A stretch of DNA of 64,000 bases from Gangjinia marincola (GCF_039523415.1 NZ_BAAAFG010000014.1:186001-250000), one strand, 5' to 3'; shown: positions 43,290-53,632, counted from the stretch's first letter. Numbers and translations: made by a program. Notes: generated by a model from the letters alone, not told the origin.

Positions 43290-45893
43290 TTAAACAATTG
43301 GATTTGTTACTACCTCATTTCTAAAAACCAATTGGCTATCAAATTCATCCAGTAAAATTATACTCTCTGTATTGATTTTTCCAGAAAGAATTTGTTTAGA
43401 AAGTTCATTGAGTACTCGTTTTTGAATCACTCTTTTCACCGGTCGTGCTCCAAATTGAGGGTCAAATCCTTCTTTAGATAAGTAAGAGATGGCCTGTGGG
43501 GTTGCATCTAGCGTTATACCTTGTTGCGCTAACATCTTACTCACCCCCTTAAGCTGATGCGAAACAATTTTGTGAATATCCTTTTCGCTTAGCGGAGTAA
43601 ACATAATAATGTCATCAATTCGATTTAAAAATTCTGGTCTTACGCTTTGTTTCAACAAGCCTAAAACTTCTACTTTAGCACTTTCCATCGCAGTATCCAC
43701 ATCTTTTACAGCTTCAAACTTCTCCTGAATAATATGACTTCCCATATTGCTAGTCATAATGATAATGGCATTTTTGAAGTCGGCGAGACGCCCCTTGTTA
43801 TCGGTAAGTCTACCCTCATCTAAAACCTGTAGTAGAATATTAAAAGTATCTGGGTGAGCTTTTTCTATTTCATCTAACAAGACAACGGAGTATGGTTTCC
43901 GTCGAACCGCTTCGGTTAATTGTCCACCTTCATCATATCCTACATATCCCGGGGGCGCACCTACAAGTCTGCTTACCGCATGACGTTCTTGATATTCACT
44001 CATATCAATACGCGTCATAGCATTTTCATCATTAAAGAGATACTCCGCCAATGCCTTAGCAAGTTCGGTTTTTCCTACCCCGGTTGTTCCTAAAAATAAA
44101 AAAGATCCTACCGGCTTCTTTTGATCTTGTAATCCCGCTCTGCTTCTACGTACAGCATCACTTACCGCTTCAATAGCTTCTTCTTGTCCGACCACGCGTT
44201 TGTGTAACTCTTCTTCAAGCTGAAGTAATTTTTCACGATCACTCTGTAGCATCTTGGTGACGGGTATGCCAGTCCATTTTGCAACAACTTCGGCAATATC
44301 TTCATAAGATACTTCTTCTTTAATCAATTTACTTTCGCTTTGTGCGGAAATCTCTTGCTGAAGGGTTTCAAGTTCTTGTTGAGCTTCTTTAATTTTACCG
44401 TACCGAAGCTCTGCTACTTTACCAAAATCACCTTCACGCTCTGCGCGATCTGCTTCAGCTTTATATTGTTCAATGTCAGTTTTCACTTGCTGAAGATTGT
44501 CAACAAGCGTTTTCTCACTTTGCCATTTTGCGTTTAGCGCATTTCGCTCTTCTTTGAGATTCGCCAGATCACTTTTTAAGATTTTTTGCTTGCTCTCATC
44601 ATTTTCACGTTTAATTGCTTCAAGCTCAATTTCAAGCTGCATGATCTTGCGATCCAGTACATCCAATTCTTCGGGCTTGGAGTTGATTTCCATACGCAAT
44701 TTAGAAGCCGCTTCATCCATAAGATCTATAGCCTTATCAGGCAAAAATCTAGTAGTAATGTAACGTTGAGACAGCTCTACCGCTCCGATAATGGCTTCAT
44801 CCTTAATTCGAACTTTATGATGTGTTTCGTATTTTTCTTTAATTCCGCGTAGAATAGAGATCGCACTTTCAGTATCAGGCTCATCTACCACTACTTTTTG
44901 AAAACGGCGTTCCAACGCTTTGTCTTTTTCAAAATACTTTTGGTATTCATCTAACGTGGTTGCACCAATTGCTCTTAGTTCACCCCGGGCTAGGGCGGGT
45001 TTAAGAATATTGGCTGCATCCATAGCTCCTTGTCCGCCACCGGCACCCACAAGCGTATGAATTTCATCAATAAAGAGAACTATATTTCCATCGCTATCAG
45101 TGACTTCTTTAATAACGGCTTTTAGACGTTCTTCAAATTCTCCTTTGTACTTTGCTCCGGCGATAAGTGCTCCCATATCCAAGGAGTATATTTCTTTCTC
45201 TTTTAAATTTTCAGGAATATCACCATCCACAATACGATGCGCTAAACCTTCAGCAATTGCTGTTTTACCTACTCCTGGTTCACCTACAAGCATAGGATTA
45301 TTTTTTGTTCTACGCGAGAGGATTTGAAGTATTCTTCTTATCTCTTCGTCTCTACCAATAACAGGATCAAGCTTTTGATCTCTGGCCAGCTGATTAAGAT
45401 TTTTGGCATATTTATTTAGGGAATTATAGGTTTCTTCTGCACTTTGAGAAGTGACGTTGCCTCCTTTGCGTAATTCTTGAATAGCTGCTTCTAATCCTTT
45501 TTGAGTTACTCCCTGGTCCTTGAGTATTTGCCCTACAGTTCCGGTAGATTTAAAAATTGCCAACATAAGATGTTCAATGGAAACGTATTCATCGTTCATT
45601 TTCTTGGCACTAATATTGGCTTCATTAAAAGCTTTTGATGCTTCTCTAGAAAACATAATATCCCCACCTGAGACTTTTGGAAAACTCTCTAAATTCTTAG
45701 TAATTAATTGATCGAGTAGGGGAATATTAAGATTTAACTTCTTTAAGAGATAAGGTGCGACATTTTCATCCACAGCTAAAATAGCTTTAAATATATGCTC
45801 ATTTTCTATTTGTTGATGACCCATCTCTTGCGCAAGCAATTGCGCTTGTTGAAGTACCTCTTGGGTTTTTATGGTTAAATTATTTGTGTTCAT
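43290..45893 (-). CDS. clpB: ATP-dependent disaggregase chaperone ClpB
   Basis: An 867-residue Hsp100 that refolds aggregated protein with DnaK. The Clp N-domain (about 1-145), first AAA module with Walker A GEPGVGKTAIAEGL, long middle coiled-coil domain (about 410-525, EIELEAIKRENDESKQK...), second AAA module with GTTGVGKTELAKAL and a C-terminal D2 small domain are in the proper order. The middle domain distinguishes ClpB from ClpA/ClpC. No CIRCE element precedes it; a TGACATTTTGACA direct repeat lies about 97 bp upstream. Confidence 0.98.
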   Translation of the reverse strand: MNTNNLTIKTQEVLQQAQLLAQEMGHQQIENEHIFKAILAVDENVAPYLLKKLNLNIPLLDQLITKNLESFPKVSGGDIMFSREASKAFNEANISAKKMNDEYVSIEHLMLAIFKSTGTVGQILKDQGVTQKGLEAAIQELRKGGNVTSQSAEETYNSLNKYAKNLNQLARDQKLDPVIGRDEEIRRILQILSRRTKNNPMLVGEPGVGKTAIAEGLAHRIVDGDIPENLKEKEIYSLDMGALIAGAKYKGEFEERLKAVIKEVTDSDGNIVLFIDEIHTLVGAGGGQGAMDAANILKPALARGELRAIGATTLDEYQKYFEKDKALERRFQKVVVDEPDTESAISILRGIKEKYETHHKVRIKDEAIIGAVELSQRYITTRFLPDKAIDLMDEAASKLRMEINSKPEELDVLDRKIMQLEIELEAIKRENDESKQKILKSDLANLKEERNALNAKWQSEKTLVDNLQQVKTDIEQYKAEADRAEREGDFGKVAELRYGKIKEAQQELETLQQEISAQSESKLIKEEVSYEDIAEVVAKWTGIPVTKMLQSDREKLLQLEEELHKRVVGQEEAIEAVSDAVRRSRAGLQDQKKPVGSFLFLGTTGVGKTELAKALAEYLFNDENAMTRIDMSEYQERHAVSRLVGAPPGYVGYDEGGQLTEAVRRKPYSVVLLDEIEKAHPDTFNILLQVLDEGRLTDNKGRLADFKNAIIIMTSNMGSHIIQEKFEAVKDVDTAMESAKVEVLGLLKQSVRPEFLNRIDDIIMFTPLSEKDIHKIVSHQLKGVSKMLAQQGITLDATPQAISYLSKEGFDPQFGARPVKRVIQKRVLNELSKQILSGKINTESIILLDEFDSQLVFRNEVVTNPIV

Positions 45894-46006
45894 ATCTTGA
45901 AATGTTTAAGTCAATTTTTTTAACACTATTTCAATAATTACACCGCTGTTAAACACCTGTTAAAATGTCTGAAATATTGTTCTAGCCAGTGACATTTTGA
46001 CAGTAT

Positions 46007-46038
46007 AAAAAAACCGCCCTCAAGATAATTGAGGACGG
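46007..46038 (-). terminator. Terminator of the 46072 gene (duplicated copy 1)
   Basis: CCGCCCTCAA (46014-46023) and TTGAGGACGG (46029-46038) with a GATAA loop pair on the minus strand with one G-U and are followed by a T run. The same terminator appears at 48692-48722. Confidence 0.9.
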
Positions 46039-46071
46039 CTTTCCAATTTTAATTGGTTATTAAAAACTAAT

Positions 46072-48579
46072 CTACCTTTTGATAATCTGATAGTTTCCTA
46101 TTTGACCACCAATTGTAGCTCTTAGGATATAGTTTCCTGCACTGAGTTCAGAAATATCAAAGGAAGCCGTTGTACTTCCTGCTTTTTGCATAAACACGCG
46201 TTGTCCCAGTAAATTGAATATTTCAATTTGCTCTACATTATTTTGAGCTCTGATGTTCAACACATCATTAGCTGGAACAGGATATACACTTACACCTTCA
46301 ATGGTATTTCCATTTATGCTTAATGGAGCAGTTGGTAGTGCGATGAGATTTCCTCCGATGGGTAGTGCCACCCATAGACCAAATTCTGGTTCTCCTGCAT
46401 CTGGTGCTAAGAATCCACTTGCTAAAACGGTGATTGCTTCGCCTTCTTGACCTAATAATGCTAAAGGAGCAGAGAATGCCGCAACTTCAGTAGCGCCATC
46501 AGCCGTGGTTACACTCACAGTATAATCTGCTGTTGGTAAAGAAAGGTATCCCTGAAAATCTGTATAGCTAATATCGTCTACAATTATACCGGCAGGGATA
46601 CTGGTTTCTACAATATCGACTGTTGGAGCATCAGGCGAACCATGATGAACTAGTACATCTGTGTTAGCAGGGTCAGTACCTGTTTCTCTGGCGCCGGCGT
46701 ATACTTCTAAGCTAAATTCTTCGCCTGCGTCAGGATCAGTTACTACCCCGTCTGCTACGACAATGTATGTTTCACCAGAATCTAGTGTTGCAGTCAATTC
46801 AAAGATAGAATCACCAGAATCATCACTATCACCTGGAGCGACATCAATAGTTAATGGTACTCCTGCGGGAGCATCGATAAATGATGTTGCCGTTCTAAAT
46901 TGGAAATCATCCAATAACAAATCATCGTTTAGATAAACATCAACTGTTTGTACATCTGGATCTGGTGAATTATGAATGACTTGCACTCGTGCAGGAGCAA
47001 CAGCACAAGTTACATCTGCTTCCCAACCCGCTCTTGTAACACTACCATCAGAAGTAAATACAAACGTGAGTGATCCACTCGCATCAGATGATGTAAAGGA
47101 AAAGGGTACATTTGCTGATAGGTCACCAGTTAGTATATCCAGTTGAGGAGATCCAGCATCTGGACCATCATATACTATCAACTCGTCAAATCCGTTTTCA
47201 ATATTGAAAGCTGTAAATGTTACTGTTACTAAATCACCAGCATTATCCGGAGTAATGATAGTAGTTAAATTTTCACTGTTTTGATAATCTGATCCTGGCC
47301 CTCCAGTATCGTAAAAATTACCTCCACAAGCCGGAGGTAAAAATCCTGTTTCAAAAGAAACAACTGTCGCACCAGAAATTCCTCCGGCATCACAGTCTGA
47401 ACTAACGTAAGCGTCATAAGAAGAGACTTCACTTAACCCTGTTACCGTTACATTAGAAGTTCCTGTTGGAACATTCTCGGTGAAAACAGGAGTATCAATG
47501 TCTGGATCATCTCCACTGTTATATACTTCTACGACATATCCATTGACAGCATCAGCAGCATCGTCCCATTCCAGTTCGGCAGATATCCCTGCCTCACTAG
47601 CTACGATAAGATTGATAGGGTTTGCGCAAGTAACGTTGAAGGACAATTCAAAATCAAAATCAGCTTCGCTCCAGCGATCATCCCATTCTAAAAAAATTGA
47701 TTGTCCGGCTTCTAACGATAATATTAGAGAAGAAGTAAGCCCTGTTCCGCCATCATCATCATTTCCAAGACAATTTAAATCGGTACATGAATCATATACT
47801 GATAAGCGTGTGTCTTGAGTTTGGCCATTAACGTCTGAGGTAATCGTCAGTTCACCTGTTTCAACTGCTGTAAACCTATACCATAAAGCATCTGTTCCGG
47901 AAGAGTAACATCCATCCACGGCTCCGCCATCTGTATTATCCATTCCCACTGCACTATTGATACCAAGTGTTGCCGTTGCAGCAAAACCACAGGTAGTGTT
48001 AGGTCCGGCAAGTGATCCTGATACCTCAATTAATGGATTGGCGTCTGGAAATCCTATTGAACTCGGAGTAACATAATCAGCAACACTACAATTAGTTGAT
48101 CTCAAAAAAGATTCTGTAGTCTCAGTAGGTGTTCCGCCTATAAAAAAGTTGTTTCCAAGGGGTACAACTACTGCAACGGCGATCGATTGAGTACCTCCCG
48201 GTATGAGGATTGGTGTGTCAAAAACAAAGTCCACCGTAGTCTCTACCGTCGCGGCATCTACCGCAACCACTTGACTTCCAAGTAGGTTAGCCGTGTCAAA
48301 TGTTCCTGGGAATCCTGCATCGGTAGCGTAAACATTTACGGTGATGGATGTTCCACTTCCATCTGTGGATTGTACTCCCACAGATCCTGACGTCAGATTA
48401 AAATCAGCAGATATACCATAATCTGCTAAAACAAAATTTCTAGCCCAATCGTTGTCTCCTCCAGGACATCCAACACTATTCGTTCCGGTAACATCTCCAG
48501 AATTTTGCGTTAGTGTTGTTTGGGCTATTCCAATTACGCCAGATAATAAGAGCGCAAAAACAAATGTAATTTTTTTCAT
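46072..48579 (-). CDS. T9SS-secreted multidomain protein with CUB-like and DUF4397 domains
   Basis: An 835-residue secreted protein. Sec signal (FVFALLLSGVIGIAQ); N-terminal beta-sandwich (about 20-190); a domain with cysteine-stabilised acidic loops (195-325); a fibronectin-III domain (about 327-410); a CUB-like domain starting PACGGNFYDTGGP at about 415; a DUF4397 module (about 527-740, starting ARVQVIHNSPDPDVQTVDVYL); and a T9SS type A tail (about 753-835) with VSVYPVPANDVLNI and NYQIIKR. Surface-attached or secreted; no enzymatic motif. Its C-terminal half and terminator are nearly identical to the 48756 gene. Confidence 0.85.
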   Translation of the reverse strand: MKKITFVFALLLSGVIGIAQTTLTQNSGDVTGTNSVGCPGGDNDWARNFVLADYGISADFNLTSGSVGVQSTDGSGTSITVNVYATDAGFPGTFDTANLLGSQVVAVDAATVETTVDFVFDTPILIPGGTQSIAVAVVVPLGNNFFIGGTPTETTESFLRSTNCSVADYVTPSSIGFPDANPLIEVSGSLAGPNTTCGFAATATLGINSAVGMDNTDGGAVDGCYSSGTDALWYRFTAVETGELTITSDVNGQTQDTRLSVYDSCTDLNCLGNDDDGGTGLTSSLILSLEAGQSIFLEWDDRWSEADFDFELSFNVTCANPINLIVASEAGISAELEWDDAADAVNGYVVEVYNSGDDPDIDTPVFTENVPTGTSNVTVTGLSEVSSYDAYVSSDCDAGGISGATVVSFETGFLPPACGGNFYDTGGPGSDYQNSENLTTIITPDNAGDLVTVTFTAFNIENGFDELIVYDGPDAGSPQLDILTGDLSANVPFSFTSSDASGSLTFVFTSDGSVTRAGWEADVTCAVAPARVQVIHNSPDPDVQTVDVYLNDDLLLDDFQFRTATSFIDAPAGVPLTIDVAPGDSDDSGDSIFELTATLDSGETYIVVADGVVTDPDAGEEFSLEVYAGARETGTDPANTDVLVHHGSPDAPTVDIVETSIPAGIIVDDISYTDFQGYLSLPTADYTVSVTTADGATEVAAFSAPLALLGQEGEAITVLASGFLAPDAGEPEFGLWVALPIGGNLIALPTAPLSINGNTIEGVSVYPVPANDVLNIRAQNNVEQIEIFNLLGQRVFMQKAGSTTASFDISELSAGNYILRATIGGQIGNYQIIKR

Positions 48580-48691
48580 AAAGTATAGGTTGCGTTAATA
48601 AGGGATGAATATAATATTTAAATTAGAAAGTCTAAAAATATTCGACAACTTCAAAAAATTATCGTCCAATGACATATTTCTATTAAATAAC

Positions 48692-48722
48692 AAAAAACCG
48701 CCCTCAAGATAATTGAGGACGG
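48692..48722 (-). terminator. Terminator of the 48756 gene (duplicated copy 2)
   Basis: CCGCCCTCAA (48698-48707) and TTGAGGACGG (48713-48722) on the minus strand followed by a T run; the hairpin and about 35 bp of adjoining sequence are identical to the copy at 46007-46038. Confidence 0.9.
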
Positions 48723-48755
48723 CTTTCCAATTTTAATTGGTTATTAAAAACTAAT

Positions 48756-51710
48756 CTACTTTTTGATAATCTGATAGTTTCCTATTTGACCACCAATTGT
48801 AGCTCTTAGGATATAGTTTCCTGCACTGAGTTCAGAAATATCAAAGGAAGCCGTTGTACTTCCTGCTTTTTGCATAAACACGCGTTGTCCCAGTAAATTG
48901 AATATTTCAATTTGCTCTACATTATTTTGAGCTCTGATGTTCAACACATCACTAGCAGGAACAGGATATACACTTACACCTTCAATGGTATTTCCATTAA
49001 TACTCAACGGAGCAGTTGGTAATGCAATTAAGTTTCCTCCAGTTGCTAAAGCTACCCATAGACCAAATTCTGGTTCTCCTGCCTCTGGTGCTAAGAATCC
49101 GCTAGCTAAAACAGTGATTGCTGCTCCATCCTGACCTAAGGTCGCTAAAGGAGCAGAAAATGCTGCTACTTCGGTTGCACCATCAGCTGTGGTTACACTT
49201 ACTGTATAATCTGCTGTTGGTAAAGAAAGATATCCCTGAAAATCTGTATAGCTAATATCGTCTACAATTATACCTGCAGGAACACTGGTTTCTACCACAT
49301 CTACTGTAGGAGCATCAGGCGAACCATGATGAACTAATACATCTGTGTTAGCAGGGTCAGTACCTGTTTCTCTGGCACCGGTGAATACTTCTAAGCTAAA
49401 CTCTTCACCTGCATCAGGATCAGTCACGACCCCATCTGCTACGATGATGTATGTTTCATCAGAATCTAGTGTTACAGTCAATTCAAAGATAGAATCACCA
49501 GAATCATCACTATCACCTGGAGCGACATCAATAGTCAATGGTACTCCTGCGGGAGCATCGATAAATGATGTTGCCGTTCTAAATTGGAAGTCATCCAACA
49601 ATAAATCATCGTTTAGATAAACATCTACTGTTTGTGCATCTGGATCTGGTGAATTATGAATGACTTGCACTCGTGCAGGAGCAGCAGAACAGGTTATATC
49701 AGCTTCCCATCCCGGATTAGGAACAACTCCTGTAGAGGTAAACGAGAAGAATAATGAACCATCTGCAGCAACGGATGTGTATACCACTGGTGGATCACCG
49801 GCTGCAACATTAGGTACTTGTTGTAAATTTCCATCTCCTATATCTACGAATAACTGATCAAAAGCAGGTGGTCCATTATCAACAAATGTGAAGGTAGCTG
49901 TAACTATATCGCCTGCATTGTCAGGTAAAATAGTAATGTCATAATCTTCATTGTTATCAAAATCTCCATTTGGTCCACCTGTATCATAAAATTTACCTCC
50001 ACAAGCTGGTGGTGGCGGTATAAGTGGTAGTTCTACTAAAGGTCCACCTTGAGCCAAGGCAACCCATAGGCCAAATTCTGCTCCGTCGCTATTTTGAGAG
50101 GGATCTAAAAATCCTGAGGCTAAGACAGTAATAGCAGCATCAGTAAGTCCTAACGTTGCTAATGGAGCCTCATAAGACGCTACTACAGTTGAGCCGTCTG
50201 CTGTGGTTACATCCAACACATAATCCGCTGTACCCAGTTCTAAGTATCCTTGAAACTCTGGGTAAGAAATATCATCTACAATAGTTCCTGCAGGGACACT
50301 GGTTTCAACCACATCAACGGTAGGAGCATCAGTAGAACCATGGTGTACTAAAACATCTGTATTTCCAGAACTTGCGGCGGCTTCTCTTGCCATTGCGAAG
50401 ACCTCAAGCGAAAAGTCTTGATCTGGAGAGTAACCGGTATCACTAACTATTCCATCAGCCACAACAATATAGGTCTCGTCGGCATCCAATGTCACGTCTA
50501 ACGTATAGATCGCATCACTAGATGAAGTACTATTACTTGGAGCTACTCCAAGAGTAAGTTGAACTCCCGCAGGTAATTCCACAAATGGTGAAGCAGTTCT
50601 AAATTCAAAATCATCAATAAGCAATACGTCATCTCCATATACGTCAACCACGGCAGCCGCAGCATCAGCTGAATTATGGATAATTTGAGCTCTTGCAGGA
50701 GTTGGACAAATTAAATCAAGTTCAAAGTTCCCTTCACTTGTTCCAAATCCTCCTACTAAAATGTAATATGTCGTTGCTCCATCAGAATTAAATGTTACTT
50801 CAGACTGTAAACCACAAAAGTCATCATTTACAGCAATTTCGTTAGCCAATGTAATGTCGTCGTATATTCTAATGCGTGAATCATAATCTGTCCCATCTCC
50901 ACAAAGCGAAACAGTTATATCTTCAGGAAAACCTTGACCCGTATACGTGTAAAATACATCTGGTCCTGCACCGCCTGCGGTGTCATTCGCACCGACTATA
51001 GTTCCCGTGACATTTGCACCACAAGAGAGTGCAATGGCGCCATCAGGTTCGTCATTAGGAGCTAAATCACAGTCACCTGATAAAATCCAAACCCCATCGT
51101 AGGGTTGACCAGAGTTGGCATCACTTTGAGGAATCCAACCTCCACCAGAATCTTGTCCGTGAATAGCATTTCCATTAACAGAAGCATCAGTAACTTCCCA
51201 AAAAATGGCATTGCCAGAAACAGTAGGTGTACCAATTAATTCAACCCAGTAAGAAGCTCCTCCTACAAAGGTCTGTGGCGCGAAATCTAATGTTACTGCG
51301 CTAATATCAAACCCAAAGTTACTCCCAACCACGGTTTGATCTGTAGGGACTATACCTGTTACTGTACCGATTTGGGTTCCGGGGGATCCACCTGCATCGT
51401 CGTAAAATACGATGTCTACTGAAGAAATACCTCCCTGATTAAATAAGTTAACGATAATATTGTTTACATCAATATTATCTCCCGCTGCAACGCTAAAGTC
51501 ATCTGCTTGTTGAAACTGACCACCAGCAGTAATGTTAAGACCATTTTGAAAAGCGTTGCTAAATTGTGACTGCCCGCAGTCGAACTCTGGCACACTTAAA
51601 TTTGTAAAAATCTTCGGATTATTGTCTCCTAGAGACGAAATAGTTTGTTGCGCTCCAACACTAAAAATGGAGAAAACAACTACTACCATCCAGCATGTAA
51701 TTTTTTTCAT
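48756..51710 (-). CDS. T9SS-secreted protein with two DUF4397 modules and a CUB-like domain (paralogue of 46072 gene)
   Basis: A 984-residue secreted protein. Signal (CWMVVVVFSIFSVGAQ); N-terminal beta-sandwich (about 20-215); a pre-peptidase-like C-terminal domain pattern (about 218-335, GTIVGANDTAGGAGPDVFYTY); first DUF4397 module (about 336-560); CUB-like domain starting PACGGKFYDTGGP (about 567); second DUF4397 module (about 677-890); T9SS type A tail (903-984). The second DUF4397, tail and terminator are almost identical to those of the downstream paralogue, whereas the N-terminal region differs. Both genes are closed by the same kind of terminator and are separated by 176 bp. Function unknown; probably surface adhesion or matrix binding (inference). 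Confidence 0.85.
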   Translation of the reverse strand: MKKITCWMVVVVFSIFSVGAQQTISSLGDNNPKIFTNLSVPEFDCGQSQFSNAFQNGLNITAGGQFQQADDFSVAAGDNIDVNNIIVNLFNQGGISSVDIVFYDDAGGSPGTQIGTVTGIVPTDQTVVGSNFGFDISAVTLDFAPQTFVGGASYWVELIGTPTVSGNAIFWEVTDASVNGNAIHGQDSGGGWIPQSDANSGQPYDGVWILSGDCDLAPNDEPDGAIALSCGANVTGTIVGANDTAGGAGPDVFYTYTGQGFPEDITVSLCGDGTDYDSRIRIYDDITLANEIAVNDDFCGLQSEVTFNSDGATTYYILVGGFGTSEGNFELDLICPTPARAQIIHNSADAAAAVVDVYGDDVLLIDDFEFRTASPFVELPAGVQLTLGVAPSNSTSSSDAIYTLDVTLDADETYIVVADGIVSDTGYSPDQDFSLEVFAMAREAAASSGNTDVLVHHGSTDAPTVDVVETSVPAGTIVDDISYPEFQGYLELGTADYVLDVTTADGSTVVASYEAPLATLGLTDAAITVLASGFLDPSQNSDGAEFGLWVALAQGGPLVELPLIPPPPACGGKFYDTGGPNGDFDNNEDYDITILPDNAGDIVTATFTFVDNGPPAFDQLFVDIGDGNLQQVPNVAAGDPPVVYTSVAADGSLFFSFTSTGVVPNPGWEADITCSAAPARVQVIHNSPDPDAQTVDVYLNDDLLLDDFQFRTATSFIDAPAGVPLTIDVAPGDSDDSGDSIFELTVTLDSDETYIIVADGVVTDPDAGEEFSLEVFTGARETGTDPANTDVLVHHGSPDAPTVDVVETSVPAGIIVDDISYTDFQGYLSLPTADYTVSVTTADGATEVAAFSAPLATLGQDGAAITVLASGFLAPEAGEPEFGLWVALATGGNLIALPTAPLSINGNTIEGVSVYPVPASDVLNIRAQNNVEQIEIFNLLGQRVFMQKAGSTTASFDISELSAGNYILRATIGGQIGNYQIIKK

Positions 51711-51851
51711 TTAATACGTTTTAAATTAATAAATTTGTTAAAGAGTAATAAATGTAAGGAATTAAAACTTAAAATTTCGGTAATTCGTTAATGTGTAAGT
51801 ATTGATGTTAAGGAGATGATACATTTACACAATTTAACATTTTGTTTATTT

Positions 51852-52244
51852 ATGGGAATATTTGATCGATTTAAAAGCCAACGCGATATTGCAAAAAAGG
51901 AACTCAAGAATGTTCCATGGCAAGAACTGAACAAACTTGATCAATTAAATGAAATTAAAAACAATTCTAAGGAGCGCCCTCAAGTGTTATTTAAACATTC
52001 CACCCGTTGCAGTATCAGCAGCATGGCATTAAGTAGATTTGAGCGAGAGTATGACGTAGAAGATAGTAAAGCCGATATCTATTATTTAGACTTAATCGTT
52101 CACAGGGATATCTCTAATGCTATTGCAGAAGAGTTCAACGTGCAGCATCAAAGTCCACAGGTGATCGTCTTAAAAGATAATGAAGTTGTATATACTGCTT
52201 CTCATAACGCCATTTCAGCAAAAGAGATAGAAGTAACTATCTAA
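51852..52244 (+). CDS. ytxJ: Bacillithiol system redox-active protein YtxJ
   Basis: A 130-residue thioredoxin-fold protein. The start at 51852 (MGIFDRFKSQ) is preferred over a longer frame from 51816 that adds hydrophobic residues without family support. LFKHSTRCSISSMALSRFE holds the single active cysteine of the TRCSIS-type motif, and HQSPQVIVLKDNEVVYTASH gives the cis-proline region of the fold. YtxJ (monothiol bacilliredoxin) reduces bacillithiol mixed disulphides; bacillithiol is used in some Bacteroidota. The stop overlaps the convergent fahA stop by 4 nt. Confidence 0.88.
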   Translation: MGIFDRFKSQRDIAKKELKNVPWQELNKLDQLNEIKNNSKERPQVLFKHSTRCSISSMALSRFEREYDVEDSKADIYYLDLIVHRDISNAIAEEFNVQHQSPQVIVLKDNEVVYTASHNAISAKEIEVTI

Positions 52245-53521
52245 CGCTTATACACCGGGAGCAACTTTGTACTCACTTCTCCAAATCCTATGCGTACATC
52301 TTTGTTTTTTGAGAATCCCCTTAAAATGATAGTGTCGTGATCTTCTACAAATTTTCGGTCACCGCCTTCGTTGAGTTTTAAGGGTTTTTCACCACGCCAG
52401 GTGAGTTCCAACATAGAACCGTATGAATCCGGAGTCTTTCCAGAAATAGTTCCGCTACCTAATAAATCTCCAGAATTAACCGGGCAGCCATTTACCGTAT
52501 GGTGTGCCAACTGCTGACTCATATTCCAATACATATATTTAAAGTTGGAATGACAAACCACAGTTTCTTTTTTTCCTTTGGGTTGGATCGCAACCTCAAG
52601 ATTGATGTCAAAACTTTTCTTTCCGTTGAACTGTAGATAGGGTAGGAGCTCTTTTTTAGGCTTAGGACTTTCTGTCCTAAAGGGTTCTAAGGCATCCAGC
52701 GTGACAATCCACGGCGAGATTGAAGTTGCGAAATTTTTGGCTAAAAAAGGTCCTAGTGGCTGATATTCCCATTTTTGAATATCCCGTGCACTCCAATCAT
52801 TCATCAATACTAAACCAAAAATATGTTCCTCGGCTTCTTCAATAGGAATAGGTTCTCCCATGGTATTAGCTGCTGTGGTAATAAAGGCCATTTCCAATTC
52901 AAAATCTACCAAGCGTGACGGACCAAAGATAGGATTCTCGGCCCCGGCGGGTAGTTTTTGTCCCTGCGGTCGGTGAATGGGAATTCCGCTAGGGATAATG
53001 GAGGAGCTTCGGCCATGGTAGGCAACTGGTAAGTGCAACCAATTTGGCATCAAAGCATTTTCCTTTCCTCTAAACATGGTTCCCACATTGGTGGCATGTT
53101 CAATACTTGCATAAAAATCAGTGTAATCCCCAATCAAAACAGGAAGCTGCATTTCAATTTCGTCCATTGTAAAAAGAACCGTCTTTCTGTGGTCCGCATT
53201 ATCTCTTAGTTCAGCATTTTCAGCGTCAAAAATTTTAGCGATACGATTTCTCACTGCACGCCAGGTTTTGCGACCATCTGCAATAAAGTCATTGAGCGTA
53301 TCCTGTAGAAAAATATCATCAGTCAAAGCAACACCTTCAAAATACCCTAATTGATGTAAAGCTCCTAAATCTATGGCGTAATCTCCAATTCTAGTACCAA
53401 TGGTAATGATATCATCACGGGTTAAAAAGACTCCAAAGGGAATGTTTTGTATAGGAAAATCAGTGTCCTTTGGTGTTGATAACCAAGTGGTTCTCTTAGG
53501 ATCATTAGCGAATTTTGGCAT
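52241..53521 (-). CDS. fahA: Fumarylacetoacetase
   Basis: A 426-residue hydrolase cleaving fumarylacetoacetate to fumarate and acetoacetate, the last step of tyrosine catabolism. The N-terminal SH3-like domain (about 1-120), then YHGRSSSIIPSG (His-Gly-Arg-Ser), FELEMAFI, LMNDWSARDIQKWEYQPLGPFLAKNFATSISPWIV and the TISGKTPDSYGSMLELTWRG block are standard. Length agrees with animal and bacterial FahA. Divergent from glyA. No other tyrosine-degradation gene is adjacent. Confidence 0.95.
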   Translation of the reverse strand: MPKFANDPKRTTWLSTPKDTDFPIQNIPFGVFLTRDDIITIGTRIGDYAIDLGALHQLGYFEGVALTDDIFLQDTLNDFIADGRKTWRAVRNRIAKIFDAENAELRDNADHRKTVLFTMDEIEMQLPVLIGDYTDFYASIEHATNVGTMFRGKENALMPNWLHLPVAYHGRSSSIIPSGIPIHRPQGQKLPAGAENPIFGPSRLVDFELEMAFITTAANTMGEPIPIEEAEEHIFGLVLMNDWSARDIQKWEYQPLGPFLAKNFATSISPWIVTLDALEPFRTESPKPKKELLPYLQFNGKKSFDINLEVAIQPKGKKETVVCHSNFKYMYWNMSQQLAHHTVNGCPVNSGDLLGSGTISGKTPDSYGSMLELTWRGEKPLKLNEGGDRKFVEDHDTIILRGFSKNKDVRIGFGEVSTKLLPVYKR

Positions 53522-53632
53522 GATGATATGTTGATTTTTAGTGGATAATTAACGTATCAAATATATCATTTTACAATTATTAACCGAATGTCTTTCGTAT
53601 TTTTGAGGAATAATTAACGACAATGCACTGCT

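Noticed and set aside
45894..46006. CIRCE heat-shock operator upstream of clpB
   Set aside because: No TTAGCACTC-N9-GAGTGCTAA-like sequence is present.
46253..47818. Plus-strand ORFs of 65-112 codons opposite the DUF4397 genes
   Set aside because: Shadows of low-complexity Asp/Gly/Ala/Thr-rich coding sequence on the other strand; the same shadow appears in both paralogues.
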